Shown here piece by piece: positions 1-7,931 of a stretch of DNA of 64,000 nt. This DNA comes from DASQGA01 sp038209555. Lineage in GTDB: Bacteria > Actinomycetota > Thermoleophilia > Gaiellales > Gaiellaceae. Under the pieces are notes generated by a model. That model was not told the DNA's origin. It ran no database searches and worked only from the letters and a program-made list of their open reading frames with translations. Position 1 is the stretch's first letter. Every line of letters begins with the position of its first letter. The stretch is taken from contig JBBQXP010000002.1 in assembly GCA_038209555.1 (NCBI GenBank), forward strand, positions 42,688 to 106,687, given 5' to 3'. The position numbers and the translations under genes are program-made.

Positions 1-84
1 GAACAGGCCGGCGTGCGAGCTGCCTTCCTGAACGCGATTCAGGCAGCCATGAACCGCTCGAAGGAGCTAGCCGAAGGCGGCTAG
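1..84 (+). CDS. C-terminal fragment of an unidentified protein
   Basis: The first 27 codons read without a stop and end at TAG (82-84). The visible tail is short, Ala-rich and probably helical, ending SKELAEGG. The other two plus frames lack either a coding look or a sensible end. The gene starts before the window. Its last 18 bases overlap the end of the convergent peptidase gene. No family can be named from this tail alone. Confidence 0.5.
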   Translation, partial: EQAGVRAAFLNAIQAAMNRSKELAEGG

Positions 85-927
85 CGGATCGACCGCGGCG
101 CCGCGCACTCTGACCTCGAAATGGAGATGCGGGCCGGTGGAGTGGCCTGTGGATCCCACGCGGCCGATCTGATGGCCGGCGCCGACCCGCGCCCCGACGC
201 GCACGTCGATCCGCGAGAGGTGCGCATACATCGTCCTGACTCCGTTTCCGTGCGCAATCGAGACAAGGTAGCCCCAGCCGCCGGGCATCCAAGCTGCATA
301 GGAGACGCGGCCATAACGCGCGGCCGCAACGCCTGCCCCGGCCCGCGCCGGAAAGTCGATACCCGTATGGAAGTTTGAGCCGCGCGGACCGAACCTGTCT
401 CCAATGCCTGTCTGGAGCGGGCGCACGAACCGCAGGGGCGAGCGTGGAGGTGGGGTTCGAAGCGCCCTGAATGTGGCCGGCCCGGCAACGCCGTCCGCTC
501 CGAGCCTCGCCCAGCGCTGAAACCGACGGAGCGCGTGGTCGGTGCGCCCCCCGAAACCGCCGTCAAAGGAGCCAGAGGGAAATCCGTGCCAGGCAAGGAG
601 GAACTGCAGCTGCGAGACGTCGAAGCCGACTCGGCCCTGCACGAGAACACGCCTGCCCAAGAGCGGGCGCCCGTAGCGACCGAGCGAGCGTCGCGTCCTC
701 CGCCCGGCGATTCCGTCCGGGAGCAGGCCCCGGGTGCGCTGGAACCGAACCACGGCCTGCTGCGTTCCGGGACCGTAGTAGCCGTCGATCGTGCCCCAGT
801 AGAGCCCCCGGGCCTGAAGCGCAACCTGGATCGCGGCAAGGCGAGAGCTCCCGGCCGCCTGAGCCGAGGCGGCGACAAGGAGGGCGCCGAGAACGAGCGC
901 CAGCACGATGAACGCCCTGAGACGCAC
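67..927 (-). CDS. Secreted M23 (LytM-type) peptidase with peptidoglycan-binding domains
   Basis: A predicted exported cell-wall endopeptidase. From the chosen GTG start the protein begins with a short basic stretch and a hydrophobic signal segment ending near ASAQA. Two PG_binding_1-type modules follow (each with a GxxGxxTxxAVxxFQ-like pattern), then a C-terminal M23 domain. The zinc motifs HTGIDF and GPHLHFEVR are both intact, so it should cleave peptide cross-links in peptidoglycan. A TTG at 975 would add 16 residues; 927 is preferred because it places the signal peptide at the N-terminus, although neither start has a strong ribosome binding site. It lies just downstream of the HutF-like gene on the same strand. 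Confidence 0.85.
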   Translation of the reverse strand: MRLRAFIVLALVLGALLVAASAQAAGSSRLAAIQVALQARGLYWGTIDGYYGPGTQQAVVRFQRTRGLLPDGIAGRRTRRSLGRYGRPLLGRRVLVQGRVGFDVSQLQFLLAWHGFPSGSFDGGFGGRTDHALRRFQRWARLGADGVAGPATFRALRTPPPRSPLRFVRPLQTGIGDRFGPRGSNFHTGIDFPARAGAGVAAARYGRVSYAAWMPGGWGYLVSIAHGNGVRTMYAHLSRIDVRVGARVGAGHQIGRVGSTGHSTGPHLHFEVRVRGAAVDPLAAFG

Positions 928-982
928 CGGACCTAGGGATTTCGACCTGCTCCACGCCGCTCCTGCGGCAATCAAGAATCTC

Positions 983-1990
983 TTACAGAATCACATCGGC
1001 GCCGCAGCCGAAAACGAGCGCGGGCTCGACCCCCACGCGGTCGACGCCCCGGAGGGAAACGTGCGAGAGGTCGACCTCGATCCCGGGCCATTCGTCGAGT
1101 CCGAGCGCCCTGGCGCCCTCGGAGGAGCCGATCTCGAGCAGCTCCACGGGGGAGATCACGTTCCGCCGCAGCTCCTGGCGGCGCGCAGTGCCTTCAAGCT
1201 CCCGCAGCTCTTCCAGCGGGTCGATGCGAACGTTCGAGTCCGAGCCGATGCAAAGACAGATCCCGCGCTCCCTGATCCTCCCGACGGGCGCGAAGCCGTC
1301 GCCGAGATTCGCCTCGGTCGTCGGACACACACAGATGCGCCCGCCCGCTTCCGCCAGGAGGTCGAGCTCGGCGTCGTCCGCATGCGTTCCGTGCACGATT
1401 GTCGTCCGCGGCCCGAGACAGCCGGTCTCGGCGAGAAGCTGAATCGGTCGGAGCCCGTGCTCGGCCATGCATTCCTCGATCTCGCGCGGCTGCTCATCGG
1501 CATGGATGTGGAGTACGAGCTTCTCCCGCTCCGCATAGCGGCCGATCTCGCGTAGCCAGTCCGCTGTACACGCGCGCACGGAATGGGGCGCAACGCCGAC
1601 GCGCGCTCCCCCGGCACCAAGCTCCTCGACTTGCGCGAGGTAGGCGGCTGGGGACTCCTGGCGGAACCGGTCGATGCCCCCGCGACCGTAGGCGGCCAGA
1701 AGGAGCACGAGCTCGACTCCCGCAGCACGGGCGGCCTCGACTGCCGCCTTCGCCTCCGAGAGCCCGACGTAGTGAAACTCGCCGACGGCCGTATAACCGG
1801 CATCCCGCATCTCGCGAAAGGCGGCCTCGTAGTCGAGCCGGACCCGTGCCTGGGTCAGGCCGCGGGCCAGCTCCAGCATGGAATCGCGCCAACCCCAGAA
1901 ATCTGCGCCCTCCGCTCGCCCTCGCAACGCCCGCTGAAACGCATGGCTGTGGACGTTCACGAAGCCGGGAAGCGGAAGCCGCTCAGGCAC
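983..1990 (-). CDS. HutF-like formimidoylglutamate deiminase (compact amidohydrolase)
   Basis: Amidohydrolase-superfamily metalloenzyme. It begins at GTG with PGFVNVHSHAFQRALRG, which is the HutF form of the HxH metal motif. Further metal or active-site motifs are HIHADEQ, HGTHAD and GSDSNVR. HutF converts N-formimino-L-glutamate to N-formyl-L-glutamate in histidine breakdown. At 335 residues it is clearly shorter than the usual ~450; the N-terminal beta-sandwich half-domain is missing and the barrel starts almost at residue 1. No other hut genes are in the window, so the substrate is inferred; a related aminohydrolase is possible. Confidence 0.72.
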   Translation of the reverse strand: MPERLPLPGFVNVHSHAFQRALRGRAEGADFWGWRDSMLELARGLTQARVRLDYEAAFREMRDAGYTAVGEFHYVGLSEAKAAVEAARAAGVELVLLLAAYGRGGIDRFRQESPAAYLAQVEELGAGGARVGVAPHSVRACTADWLREIGRYAEREKLVLHIHADEQPREIEECMAEHGLRPIQLLAETGCLGPRTTIVHGTHADDAELDLLAEAGGRICVCPTTEANLGDGFAPVGRIRERGICLCIGSDSNVRIDPLEELRELEGTARRQELRRNVISPVELLEIGSSEGARALGLDEWPGIEVDLSHVSLRGVDRVGVEPALVFGCGADVIL

Positions 1991-2065
1991 CGCGCGAGGC
2001 TACCATTCGCTGCCAGTGGGTCCTTCCGCACCGATCCAGAGCGCGACTCCGTCGCTGGGCCGCTG

Positions 2066-2617
2066 ATGGACGCACGAGCAGTCCCGGCACCCCTCGCGCA
2101 GATCCCGAACGCACTGACCGTCCTTCGCCTGGCGCTGATCCCGCTCTTCGTCGTCCTCGTGCTCGGGACGGACGGAGAGGGTAGCTACATGGCCGCGGGA
2201 GTCTTCGCGTTCGCAGGCGCGACCGACCAGCTGGATGGCTGGCTGGCCCGCCGCTGGAACGTGGAATCGACCTTCGGGCGCCTCGCAGACCCGCTGGCCG
2301 ACCGGCTCATGATCGATGCCGTGGTCATCCTCCTCTGGCTCGACGGGCGCCTGCCGTGGCCGGCGCTGGTCGTGATCCTCGTCCGTGATGCGGCGCTCGT
2401 GGGGGGGTATGGCCTGGTCATGACGCGTGGCTACGAGCTCTCGGTGAGCTGGCTCGGCAAGGCCGGGACCTGGCTCCTCTACGCGGCTCTGACTGGAATG
2501 CTCGCTTCCGACGAGGGAACGACCTGGGCGCTGGCGCTCTTCTGGAGCGGGCTCGCGGTCGCCATGGTTGCCGCGGTTCTCTATGCCGCCACGGCACCCC
2601 GGAGCTTCGGAGGATGA
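2066..2617 (+). CDS. pgsA: CDP-alcohol phosphatidyltransferase (PgsA-type)
   Basis: Membrane enzyme of phospholipid synthesis, probably CDP-diacylglycerol-glycerol-3-phosphate phosphatidyltransferase. The family signature is intact around residues 50-75: DQLDGWLARR, then GRLADPLAD, matching D-x2-DG-x2-AR-x8-G-x3-D-x3-D. About five hydrophobic helices cover the 183 residues. The ATG at 2066 was chosen because the conserved IPNALTVLRL segment follows within 20 residues; longer readings run into the divergent hutF-like region. Its stop overlaps the next start (ATGA at 2614-2617), so translation is probably coupled. The exact head-group acceptor cannot be fixed from sequence. Confidence 0.88.
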   Translation: MDARAVPAPLAQIPNALTVLRLALIPLFVVLVLGTDGEGSYMAAGVFAFAGATDQLDGWLARRWNVESTFGRLADPLADRLMIDAVVILLWLDGRLPWPALVVILVRDAALVGGYGLVMTRGYELSVSWLGKAGTWLLYAALTGMLASDEGTTWALALFWSGLAVAMVAAVLYAATAPRSFGG

Positions 2618-5130
2618 AGGCCGTCGTCATGGCCGGCGGTGAGGGCACTCGCCTGCGGCCGCTCACGTCGAACCAGCCGAAGCCGATGGTGCCGATCGTT
2701 GGCAAGCCCTGCATGGAGCACATCATCGAACTCCTGAAGCGGCACGGCTTCGAGGACATCATCGTGACCGTCGCCTTCATGCCGCAGGTCATCCGCGGCT
2801 ACTTCGGCGCGGGCGAAGCCCAGGGCGTCCAGATCCGGTACTCGGTGGAGGAGTCGCCGGCGGGTACGGCCGGCTCGGTGAAGCTCGCGGAAGAGGCGCT
2901 CGACGAGCCCTTCGTCGTGATCTCCGGCGATGCGCTCTGCGACATCGATCTCGGGGCGCTCGTCCGCTTCCACGAGGAAAAGGGCGGTGCAGTCACGATC
3001 GGCCTGAAAAGCGTCGAGAACCCGCTCGAGTTCGGGATCGTCGTCACGGATGCCGACGGGCGAATCGAACGCTTCCTCGAGAAGCCGTCGTGGGCCCAAG
3101 TCTTCACGGACACGATCAACACGGGCATCTACGTGATCGATCCCGGGGTCCTGCGCCATGTCCCCGACGATCGCCCCTACGACTTCTCGAAGGAGCTCTT
3201 CCCGCATCTCCTCGAGATGGGACGACCGCTCTACGGCTACGTGGCGGACGGCTACTGGCAGGACATCGGGAACCTCGACCAGTATCGGCAGGCGAACTTC
3301 GACGTTCTCGACGGAAAGGCGGACCTCAACGTCGAGGGCATTCGCCTGCGCGGCAACGTCTGGATCGGAGAGGGCGTCGACCTCGACGACCTGGAGTCCG
3401 TCGAGGGTCCGGCGTTCATCGGGAACTACTGCCACATCGCTCCGCATGCGACTGTCGGTTCCTACTCGGTCCTCTCGTCGAGCGTCGTGCTGCGCGAGCA
3501 CGCTCGCACTGCCCGCTCCGTCATCGACGCGGGGACCTACATCGGCCGAAGCGCCCACGTCGAAGGAGCGGTCGTCGGGCGCATGTGCGATATCCGGCCC
3601 CACGTTCGCCTGCACGAGGGCGTCGCGGTCGGCGACCAGTCGACGATCGGGGAACAGAGCGTCGTCCTGCCCGGCATCCGCATCTATCCGTTCAAGGAGG
3701 TCGAGTCGGGTACGCAGGTCGACCGCAACTTGATCTGGGAGTCGCGAGCCTCGAGCACGATCTTCGGCCGGGAGGGAATCTCGGGGCTCATCAACGTCGA
3801 TCTCACCCCCGAGATCGCGCTCCGCCTCGGGATGGCGCTCGGCACGGTGCTCAAGCGCGACGCCCGGGTCGTTACGAGCCGCGAAGCGCCGTCCTCTTGC
3901 CGCCTCCTCCGACGCGCTGTCCTGACCGGCATCAACGCGACCGGGGTCCACGTCGCGGATCTCCGAGTAATGCCCTCGGCGGTAACACGCCACCTGCTGA
4001 AGAGCGAAGGGTTCGAAGCGGGCGTGCATGTTCGCCAGAGCGCGGTCGACCCGGAGGCGGTCACCCTCCAGATCTACGAGCCCCCCGGCGTCGAGGTGTC
4101 GAGTGCCTTCATGAAGGAGGTCGAAAAGCACTTCGGTCGCCAGGAGTTCCGGCGCAGCTCCGGGGACGGCGTGGGGGAGATCCGGTATCCGGCTCGGGCA
4201 TCCGAGAGCTACGCCCAGGACTTACTCGCCACGCTCGACACAGATGCGATCCGCTCGCGCGGGTTCCGCATCGTGATCGGCTATTCGTACTCGTCGGCCT
4301 CGCTCGTGGTCCCGCTCGTCCTCGGCGACCTCGGAGTCGAGATCGTCGCGGCCCAGGCATATGTCCGTGAGCTCCGCACGTCACCGGCCGGAGCCACTCT
4401 GGCGGAGTCGCTCGGCCAGGTGAAGCGGCTCGTTTCTGCCGTCGGTGCGGACTTCGGCGTCGCCTTCGACGGTGCGGCGGAACGCCTGTACCTCGTCGAC
4501 GAGCGTGCGCGAGAGGTGGAGGTCGAGCAGGAGCTCCTGCTGTTCCTGAGCCTCATCGCATCGAACGGAAGGAAGGGACGTCTCGCGTTTCCGGTCACGG
4601 TCACGAGTCTCGTCGAGGAGATGGTGAAGGGCTCGGATCTCGAAGTCCAGCGAACGCCGGCGTCCCTCGCAGCCCTGACGCGGGCCGCCGCAGAGGACGG
4701 AGTCGTCTTCGCAGGCTCCGCGGCCGGCGGCTTCGTCTTCCCCGAGTTCCTTCCTGCCTACGACGGCATCACGAGCCTCTGCAAGCTCCTGGAGCTGCTT
4801 GCCCCGGTGCGGAAGCCCCTCTCAGAGCTCGTGGACGCTCTCCCGAGGTCGCGGGTCATCCACCGGCAGGTTCGCTGCCCCTTCTCTCGCAAGGGTGCTG
4901 TGATGCGAATCCTGACGGACCAGGTGCGAGACAAGAAGGTGGACGTGACCGACGGCATCAAGGTCTACGAGGACGGCGGCTGGGCACACGTCCTTCCGGA
5001 CCCTACGGAAGCGCTGGTCCACGTCTACGCGGAGGGGGCAAGCGAGGAGGACGCGGCCAGACTCGAGGACCAGTACACGGCCCTCGTCGAGCGCATCATC
5101 GCGGGCTCCGAAGAGGGGGACAACACCTAA
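2614..5130 (+). CDS. NDP-sugar pyrophosphorylase / phosphomannomutase-like fusion
   Basis: An 838-residue fusion. Residues ~1-230 are a nucleotidyltransferase with the GGEGTRLRPLT signature and KPMVPI, typical of mannose-1-phosphate guanylyltransferases and glucose-1-phosphate nucleotidyltransferases. Residues ~250-370 contain left-handed beta-helix (hexapeptide) turns. Residues ~380-830 resemble phosphohexomutases. The mutase half looks degenerate: the usual phosphoserine TASHNP is replaced by a segment reading VRQSAVDPE, and the metal loop DGDADR reads DGAAERL. The first half should make an NDP-sugar (GDP-mannose is likely); the second half is probably regulatory or structural. It lies between pgsA and the regulatory gene set, suggesting envelope glycan or glycolipid supply. 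Confidence 0.85.
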   Translation: MKAVVMAGGEGTRLRPLTSNQPKPMVPIVGKPCMEHIIELLKRHGFEDIIVTVAFMPQVIRGYFGAGEAQGVQIRYSVEESPAGTAGSVKLAEEALDEPFVVISGDALCDIDLGALVRFHEEKGGAVTIGLKSVENPLEFGIVVTDADGRIERFLEKPSWAQVFTDTINTGIYVIDPGVLRHVPDDRPYDFSKELFPHLLEMGRPLYGYVADGYWQDIGNLDQYRQANFDVLDGKADLNVEGIRLRGNVWIGEGVDLDDLESVEGPAFIGNYCHIAPHATVGSYSVLSSSVVLREHARTARSVIDAGTYIGRSAHVEGAVVGRMCDIRPHVRLHEGVAVGDQSTIGEQSVVLPGIRIYPFKEVESGTQVDRNLIWESRASSTIFGREGISGLINVDLTPEIALRLGMALGTVLKRDARVVTSREAPSSCRLLRRAVLTGINATGVHVADLRVMPSAVTRHLLKSEGFEAGVHVRQSAVDPEAVTLQIYEPPGVEVSSAFMKEVEKHFGRQEFRRSSGDGVGEIRYPARASESYAQDLLATLDTDAIRSRGFRIVIGYSYSSASLVVPLVLGDLGVEIVAAQAYVRELRTSPAGATLAESLGQVKRLVSAVGADFGVAFDGAAERLYLVDERAREVEVEQELLLFLSLIASNGRKGRLAFPVTVTSLVEEMVKGSDLEVQRTPASLAALTRAAAEDGVVFAGSAAGGFVFPEFLPAYDGITSLCKLLELLAPVRKPLSELVDALPRSRVIHRQVRCPFSRKGAVMRILTDQVRDKKVDVTDGIKVYEDGGWAHVLPDPTEALVHVYAEGASEEDAARLEDQYTALVERIIAGSEEGDNT

Positions 5131-5213
5131 ACCCTCAAGTCGAGGTTGATAGATTGGCGGTCCGATGGTTTACTACAGGGAGCCCGTCCCCGACCCAGAG
5201 ACCGGAGGGCAGC

Positions 5214-5471
5214 GTGGAAGCTCTTCCCGACCTTGAGACTATTTCCGATGCGGAGCTGCGCGATCTGATCGATCAGCTCGTGGAGGAGGAGAACCAGGTT
5301 TCGTACCGGCGCAGGATCCTCCACGGCAAGATCGACATCCTGAAGGCCGAGCTCCAGTCGCGCCTCCACCGGCAGGTGGGCGAAGGGCAGGGCCCGCTCT
5401 ACGAGGTCGACGTCGAAAAGCTCGCGGCGATCCTCGCCTCGAAGGCGGCGCCTCCGAACCCGGACGAGTAG
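5214..5471 (+). CDS. RsiG-like small helical protein with a c-di-GMP-type motif
   Basis: An 85-residue protein with an N-terminal segment LPDLETISDAELRDLIDQL and two long helices. Residues 26-41 read E(x3)S(x2)R(x3)H(x3)D. This is the c-di-GMP-binding signature described for the anti-sigma factor RsiG, E(x3)S(x2)R(x3)Q(x3)D, with His in place of Gln. Streptomyces RsiG has two copies in one chain; single-copy homodimeric forms are known from Rubrobacter. The GTG start at 5214 has GGAGGG four to five bases upstream; a TTG at 5154 would add 20 non-conserved residues. No WhiG/FliA-type sigma gene is in the window, so the partner is unknown. Binding of c-di-GMP is inferred from the motif. Confidence 0.7.
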   Translation: MEALPDLETISDAELRDLIDQLVEEENQVSYRRRILHGKIDILKAELQSRLHRQVGEGQGPLYEVDVEKLAAILASKAAPPNPDE

Positions 5472-5478
5472 CGCCGAG

Positions 5479-5946
5479 GTGACGCATTTGCACTGCCCCG
5501 AGTGCGGCTTCCAGAACCCCGAGGCCGCCAACTACTGCTCGAAGTGCGGTGCACTTCTCATCAAGGATGAGCCGGGGGGATCGACCACGATGACGTACGC
5601 ACCCGAGGACGTGGTCGATGAGGAAGGCGAGCCGCTTTCGGAGCTCAGGATCCAGGGAACGGCACTCGTGGTCCGTTCCGGCGGCGGCCGCGCAGGCGAG
5701 ACGTTCCCTCTCGACGGCGACAGCGTCGAGATCGGTCGGTCACCCGACGCCCAGGTCTTCCTCGACGACGTCACGGTCTCGCGCTCGCACGCGATGCTCG
5801 TTCGCGACGACGTTGGCTACACGATCGAGGACGCCGCCAGCCTGAACGGGACGTACGTGAATCGGCGCAGGGTTGAGAAGGCCAAGCTCGAAGATGGAGA
5901 CGAGGTCCAAATCGGCAAGTACCGGCTGACCTTCCTGGAGCACTGA
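5479..5946 (+). CDS. GarA-like FHA protein with N-terminal zinc ribbon
   Basis: Residues ~5-26 form a zinc ribbon (CPECG and CSKCG). A short Thr-rich linker (STTMTY) follows, then an FHA domain at ~60-155 with IGRSPDAQVFLDD, VSRSHA and LNGTYVN, which bind phosphothreonine. The FHA half closely follows mycobacterial GarA/OdhI, including GDEVQIGKYRLTF. GarA/OdhI restrain 2-oxoglutarate dehydrogenase and steer glutamate metabolism under Ser/Thr kinase control. The zinc ribbon takes the place of the GarA N-terminal tail, and the Thr-rich linker could be the phosphosite. The next gene is FtsR-like, reproducing the garA-ftsR pair. Its stop overlaps that start (TGATG). Confidence 0.85.
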   Translation: MTHLHCPECGFQNPEAANYCSKCGALLIKDEPGGSTTMTYAPEDVVDEEGEPLSELRIQGTALVVRSGGGRAGETFPLDGDSVEIGRSPDAQVFLDDVTVSRSHAMLVRDDVGYTIEDAASLNGTYVNRRRVEKAKLEDGDEVQIGKYRLTFLEH

Positions 5947-6644
5947 TGGCGACGTCCACGTATTCGCAGGAGACGCCTGGCCGGCCGCTCACGATTGGCG
6001 CCGTCCGGAGGCGGCTGCGCGCGGAGTTCGCAGACATCTCGATCTCCAAGATCCGCTACCTCGAGGACCAGGGGCTCCTGACCCCCCGCAGGACGGAGGG
6101 GGGATACCGCCTCTACACCGAGGAGGACGTGGAACGCCTCGAGACGATCCTGCGACTCCAACGGGACGAGTTCCTGCCGCTCCGCGTCATCCGCCAGGAG
6201 CTCGATGCCCCCGGAATGGTGAAACGTGAGCGGCGGCGGGCGGCTGACTCCGGTCTGCGCGCGGGCGAGCCGGAGCTCGACCTGGGCACGCTTTGCGAGC
6301 GGGCGAGCGCCGATGCAGGGTTTGTGCGCGAGCTCGAAGATTACGGGCTCCTCGAACCGCGAATCGAGGATGGAGAGAACCGGTATCCGGAGCGGGACGT
6401 GGAGGTTGTGATCGTCTGCCGGAACCTGTCGCGCTTCGGCGTCGCTCCGAGGAACTTGAAGAAGTTCCGCACCAACGCCGACGGCGAGGCGGCACTGCTC
6501 CGACAGGTCGTCGCCCCGGCTCTCGGCTCGAGCAATCCCGAGCGCCGGCTCGCCGGGCTCGAGGATCTCGAGTCGCTCGCCGCGCTCGCGCAGGAGCTGT
6601 CGCAGGCGCTGTTCTGGCGCGCGCTCCGCTCGCACGTCGCGTAG
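5946..6644 (+). CDS. MerR-family regulator, FtsR-like
   Basis: 232 residues. An N-terminal MerR winged helix at ~13-80 contains LTIGAVRRRL, ISKIRYLEDQGLLTPRR and GGYRLYTEEDVERL. A C-terminal part (~100-230) holds a second MerR-like pattern (RELEDYGLLEPR, NRYPERDVEVV) and a helical tail. Size, domain plan and position immediately after a GarA-like gene match the actinobacterial regulator FtsR (Rv1828 type), which in Corynebacterium activates ftsZ. No canonical effector-binding cysteines are seen. Its targets here are inferred; ftsZ is not in the window. Confidence 0.82.
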   Translation: MATSTYSQETPGRPLTIGAVRRRLRAEFADISISKIRYLEDQGLLTPRRTEGGYRLYTEEDVERLETILRLQRDEFLPLRVIRQELDAPGMVKRERRRAADSGLRAGEPELDLGTLCERASADAGFVRELEDYGLLEPRIEDGENRYPERDVEVVIVCRNLSRFGVAPRNLKKFRTNADGEAALLRQVVAPALGSSNPERRLAGLEDLESLAALAQELSQALFWRALRSHVA

Positions 6645-6656
6645 GCTCCGGACGCG

Positions 6657-7178
6657 GTGGAACCGGACCTCGCCTCGAAGATTCGGGACATCCCGGACTT
6701 CCCGAAACCCGGGATTGTCTTCAAGGACATCATGCCGCTCCTCGCGGACGCCGAGTCGCTCCGCGCCACCGTGGAGCAGCTCGCGGCGTTCGCCGAGCCG
6801 CGGGAACCCGATCTGATCATGGGCGCGGAGGCGCGCGGCTTCATCCTCGGCGGAGCCCTCGCCTGCCGGCTGGGATGCGGCTTCGTGGCGGCTCGCAAGC
6901 CGGGGAAGCTTCCCTGGCGGACCGTGAGTGCGAAGTACGAGCTGGAGTACGGGTTCGACGCCCTCGAGTTGCATGCCGACGCAATCTCGCAGGGAGCCCG
7001 CGTTCTGATCCACGACGACCTGCTGGCAACGGGCGGAACCGCAAAGGCGAAGGTCGACCTCGTAGAGCAGCTCCGAGGGAAGGTGGTCGGCCTTGCGTTC
7101 GTGATCGAGCTTGCGTTCCTGAACGGGCGGGACCGGCTCGATGGCTATGACGTCTTCTCCCTGATCCAGTACCAGTAG
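6657..7178 (+). CDS. apt: Adenine phosphoribosyltransferase
   Basis: 173 residues, normal length for Apt, which makes AMP from adenine and PRPP. N-terminal IRDIPDFPKPGIVFKDI is characteristic of Apt, and the PRPP loop reads VLIHDDLLATGGTA. Translation starts at GTG, 12 bases after the FtsR-like gene, so it is probably the last gene of the same transcript. With the nucleoside importer, nucleoside hydrolase and ribokinase further along, the window holds several steps of purine salvage. Confidence 0.95.
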   Translation: MEPDLASKIRDIPDFPKPGIVFKDIMPLLADAESLRATVEQLAAFAEPREPDLIMGAEARGFILGGALACRLGCGFVAARKPGKLPWRTVSAKYELEYGFDALELHADAISQGARVLIHDDLLATGGTAKAKVDLVEQLRGKVVGLAFVIELAFLNGRDRLDGYDVFSLIQYQ

Positions 7179-7241
7179 GCGCCTGGCCTCGGAGACCGCT
7201 TTGGCTCGCCGTCCGGCCTGCCGATACAGAATTCACGAGCC

Positions 7242-7844
7242 ATGTATGACGGTCTGACCGGGCACTACACGTTTTCCTGCCCCACTGTGGGCCACGTTCA
7301 GGTGCGCCTGTCTGCCTTTCGCTCCTTGGAGCGCCTCCCGGGAGCTTCACATCCGGCCGTCTACCGGGTCGTCTTCGCGTGCAGCTGCGGGGGTGAGCAC
7401 GAAGGGCTCGTCACTCACGACGACCTGGACTGGGCGCCGCTCGGCGCGTCTGGGGCGGAATTCTTCAACCTGATGACGGCTCGGGTCGAATCCGCAACCG
7501 CTGACCTGCTTGACCTGGCCGCACGGCGGATCGGGTCGGGGGACTGGCCCTGGAGCTTCTTCTGCTACCCCGAGAACCGACCGCAGCCTGTCTTCCCGTC
7601 GGCCTTCCTCGTCCTCTCGCCCGCAGCCGACGAGCTCGGGCTCGCGGTCCGCTGTCCGGTCTGCGAGTGCACGACCGTCAACCTTGTCAGCCGCCCGCAC
7701 ATAGATCTCCCGTTCTACAACGACCGGCACGTTCAGGTAGTCGAGCACGTCTTCGCGCGAGATCGCGAGAATTGCGTCACCGCCTTCCGGCAAGAGCTCG
7801 ATTCAGGCGCGTTCGATGTGCGGCGTCGCGATCTGGCTGCTTAG
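7242..7844 (+). CDS. Conserved-looking hypothetical protein, possibly metal-binding
   Basis: A 200-residue soluble protein, not recognised. It has three Cys clusters: SCP near residue 13, CSCGGEH near 47 and CPVCEC near 148, the last two spaced like zinc-ribbon knuckles. Other stretches are rich in aromatic and acidic residues. Codon use (high GC at third positions) fits a real gene. It stands alone 63 bases after apt, with an ATG start but no strong ribosome binding site. No signal peptide or membrane helix is visible. Confidence 0.75.
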   Translation: MYDGLTGHYTFSCPTVGHVQVRLSAFRSLERLPGASHPAVYRVVFACSCGGEHEGLVTHDDLDWAPLGASGAEFFNLMTARVESATADLLDLAARRIGSGDWPWSFFCYPENRPQPVFPSAFLVLSPAADELGLAVRCPVCECTTVNLVSRPHIDLPFYNDRHVQVVEHVFARDRENCVTAFRQELDSGAFDVRRRDLAA

Positions 7845-7931
7845 GACGGTCCGCCAGGCGCGGTACAGTGCCGTCGACTTCCACCGACCCCTCCTGGAAG
7901 GCGTTATAGACGGGGGCCGGGAGGGAACACC

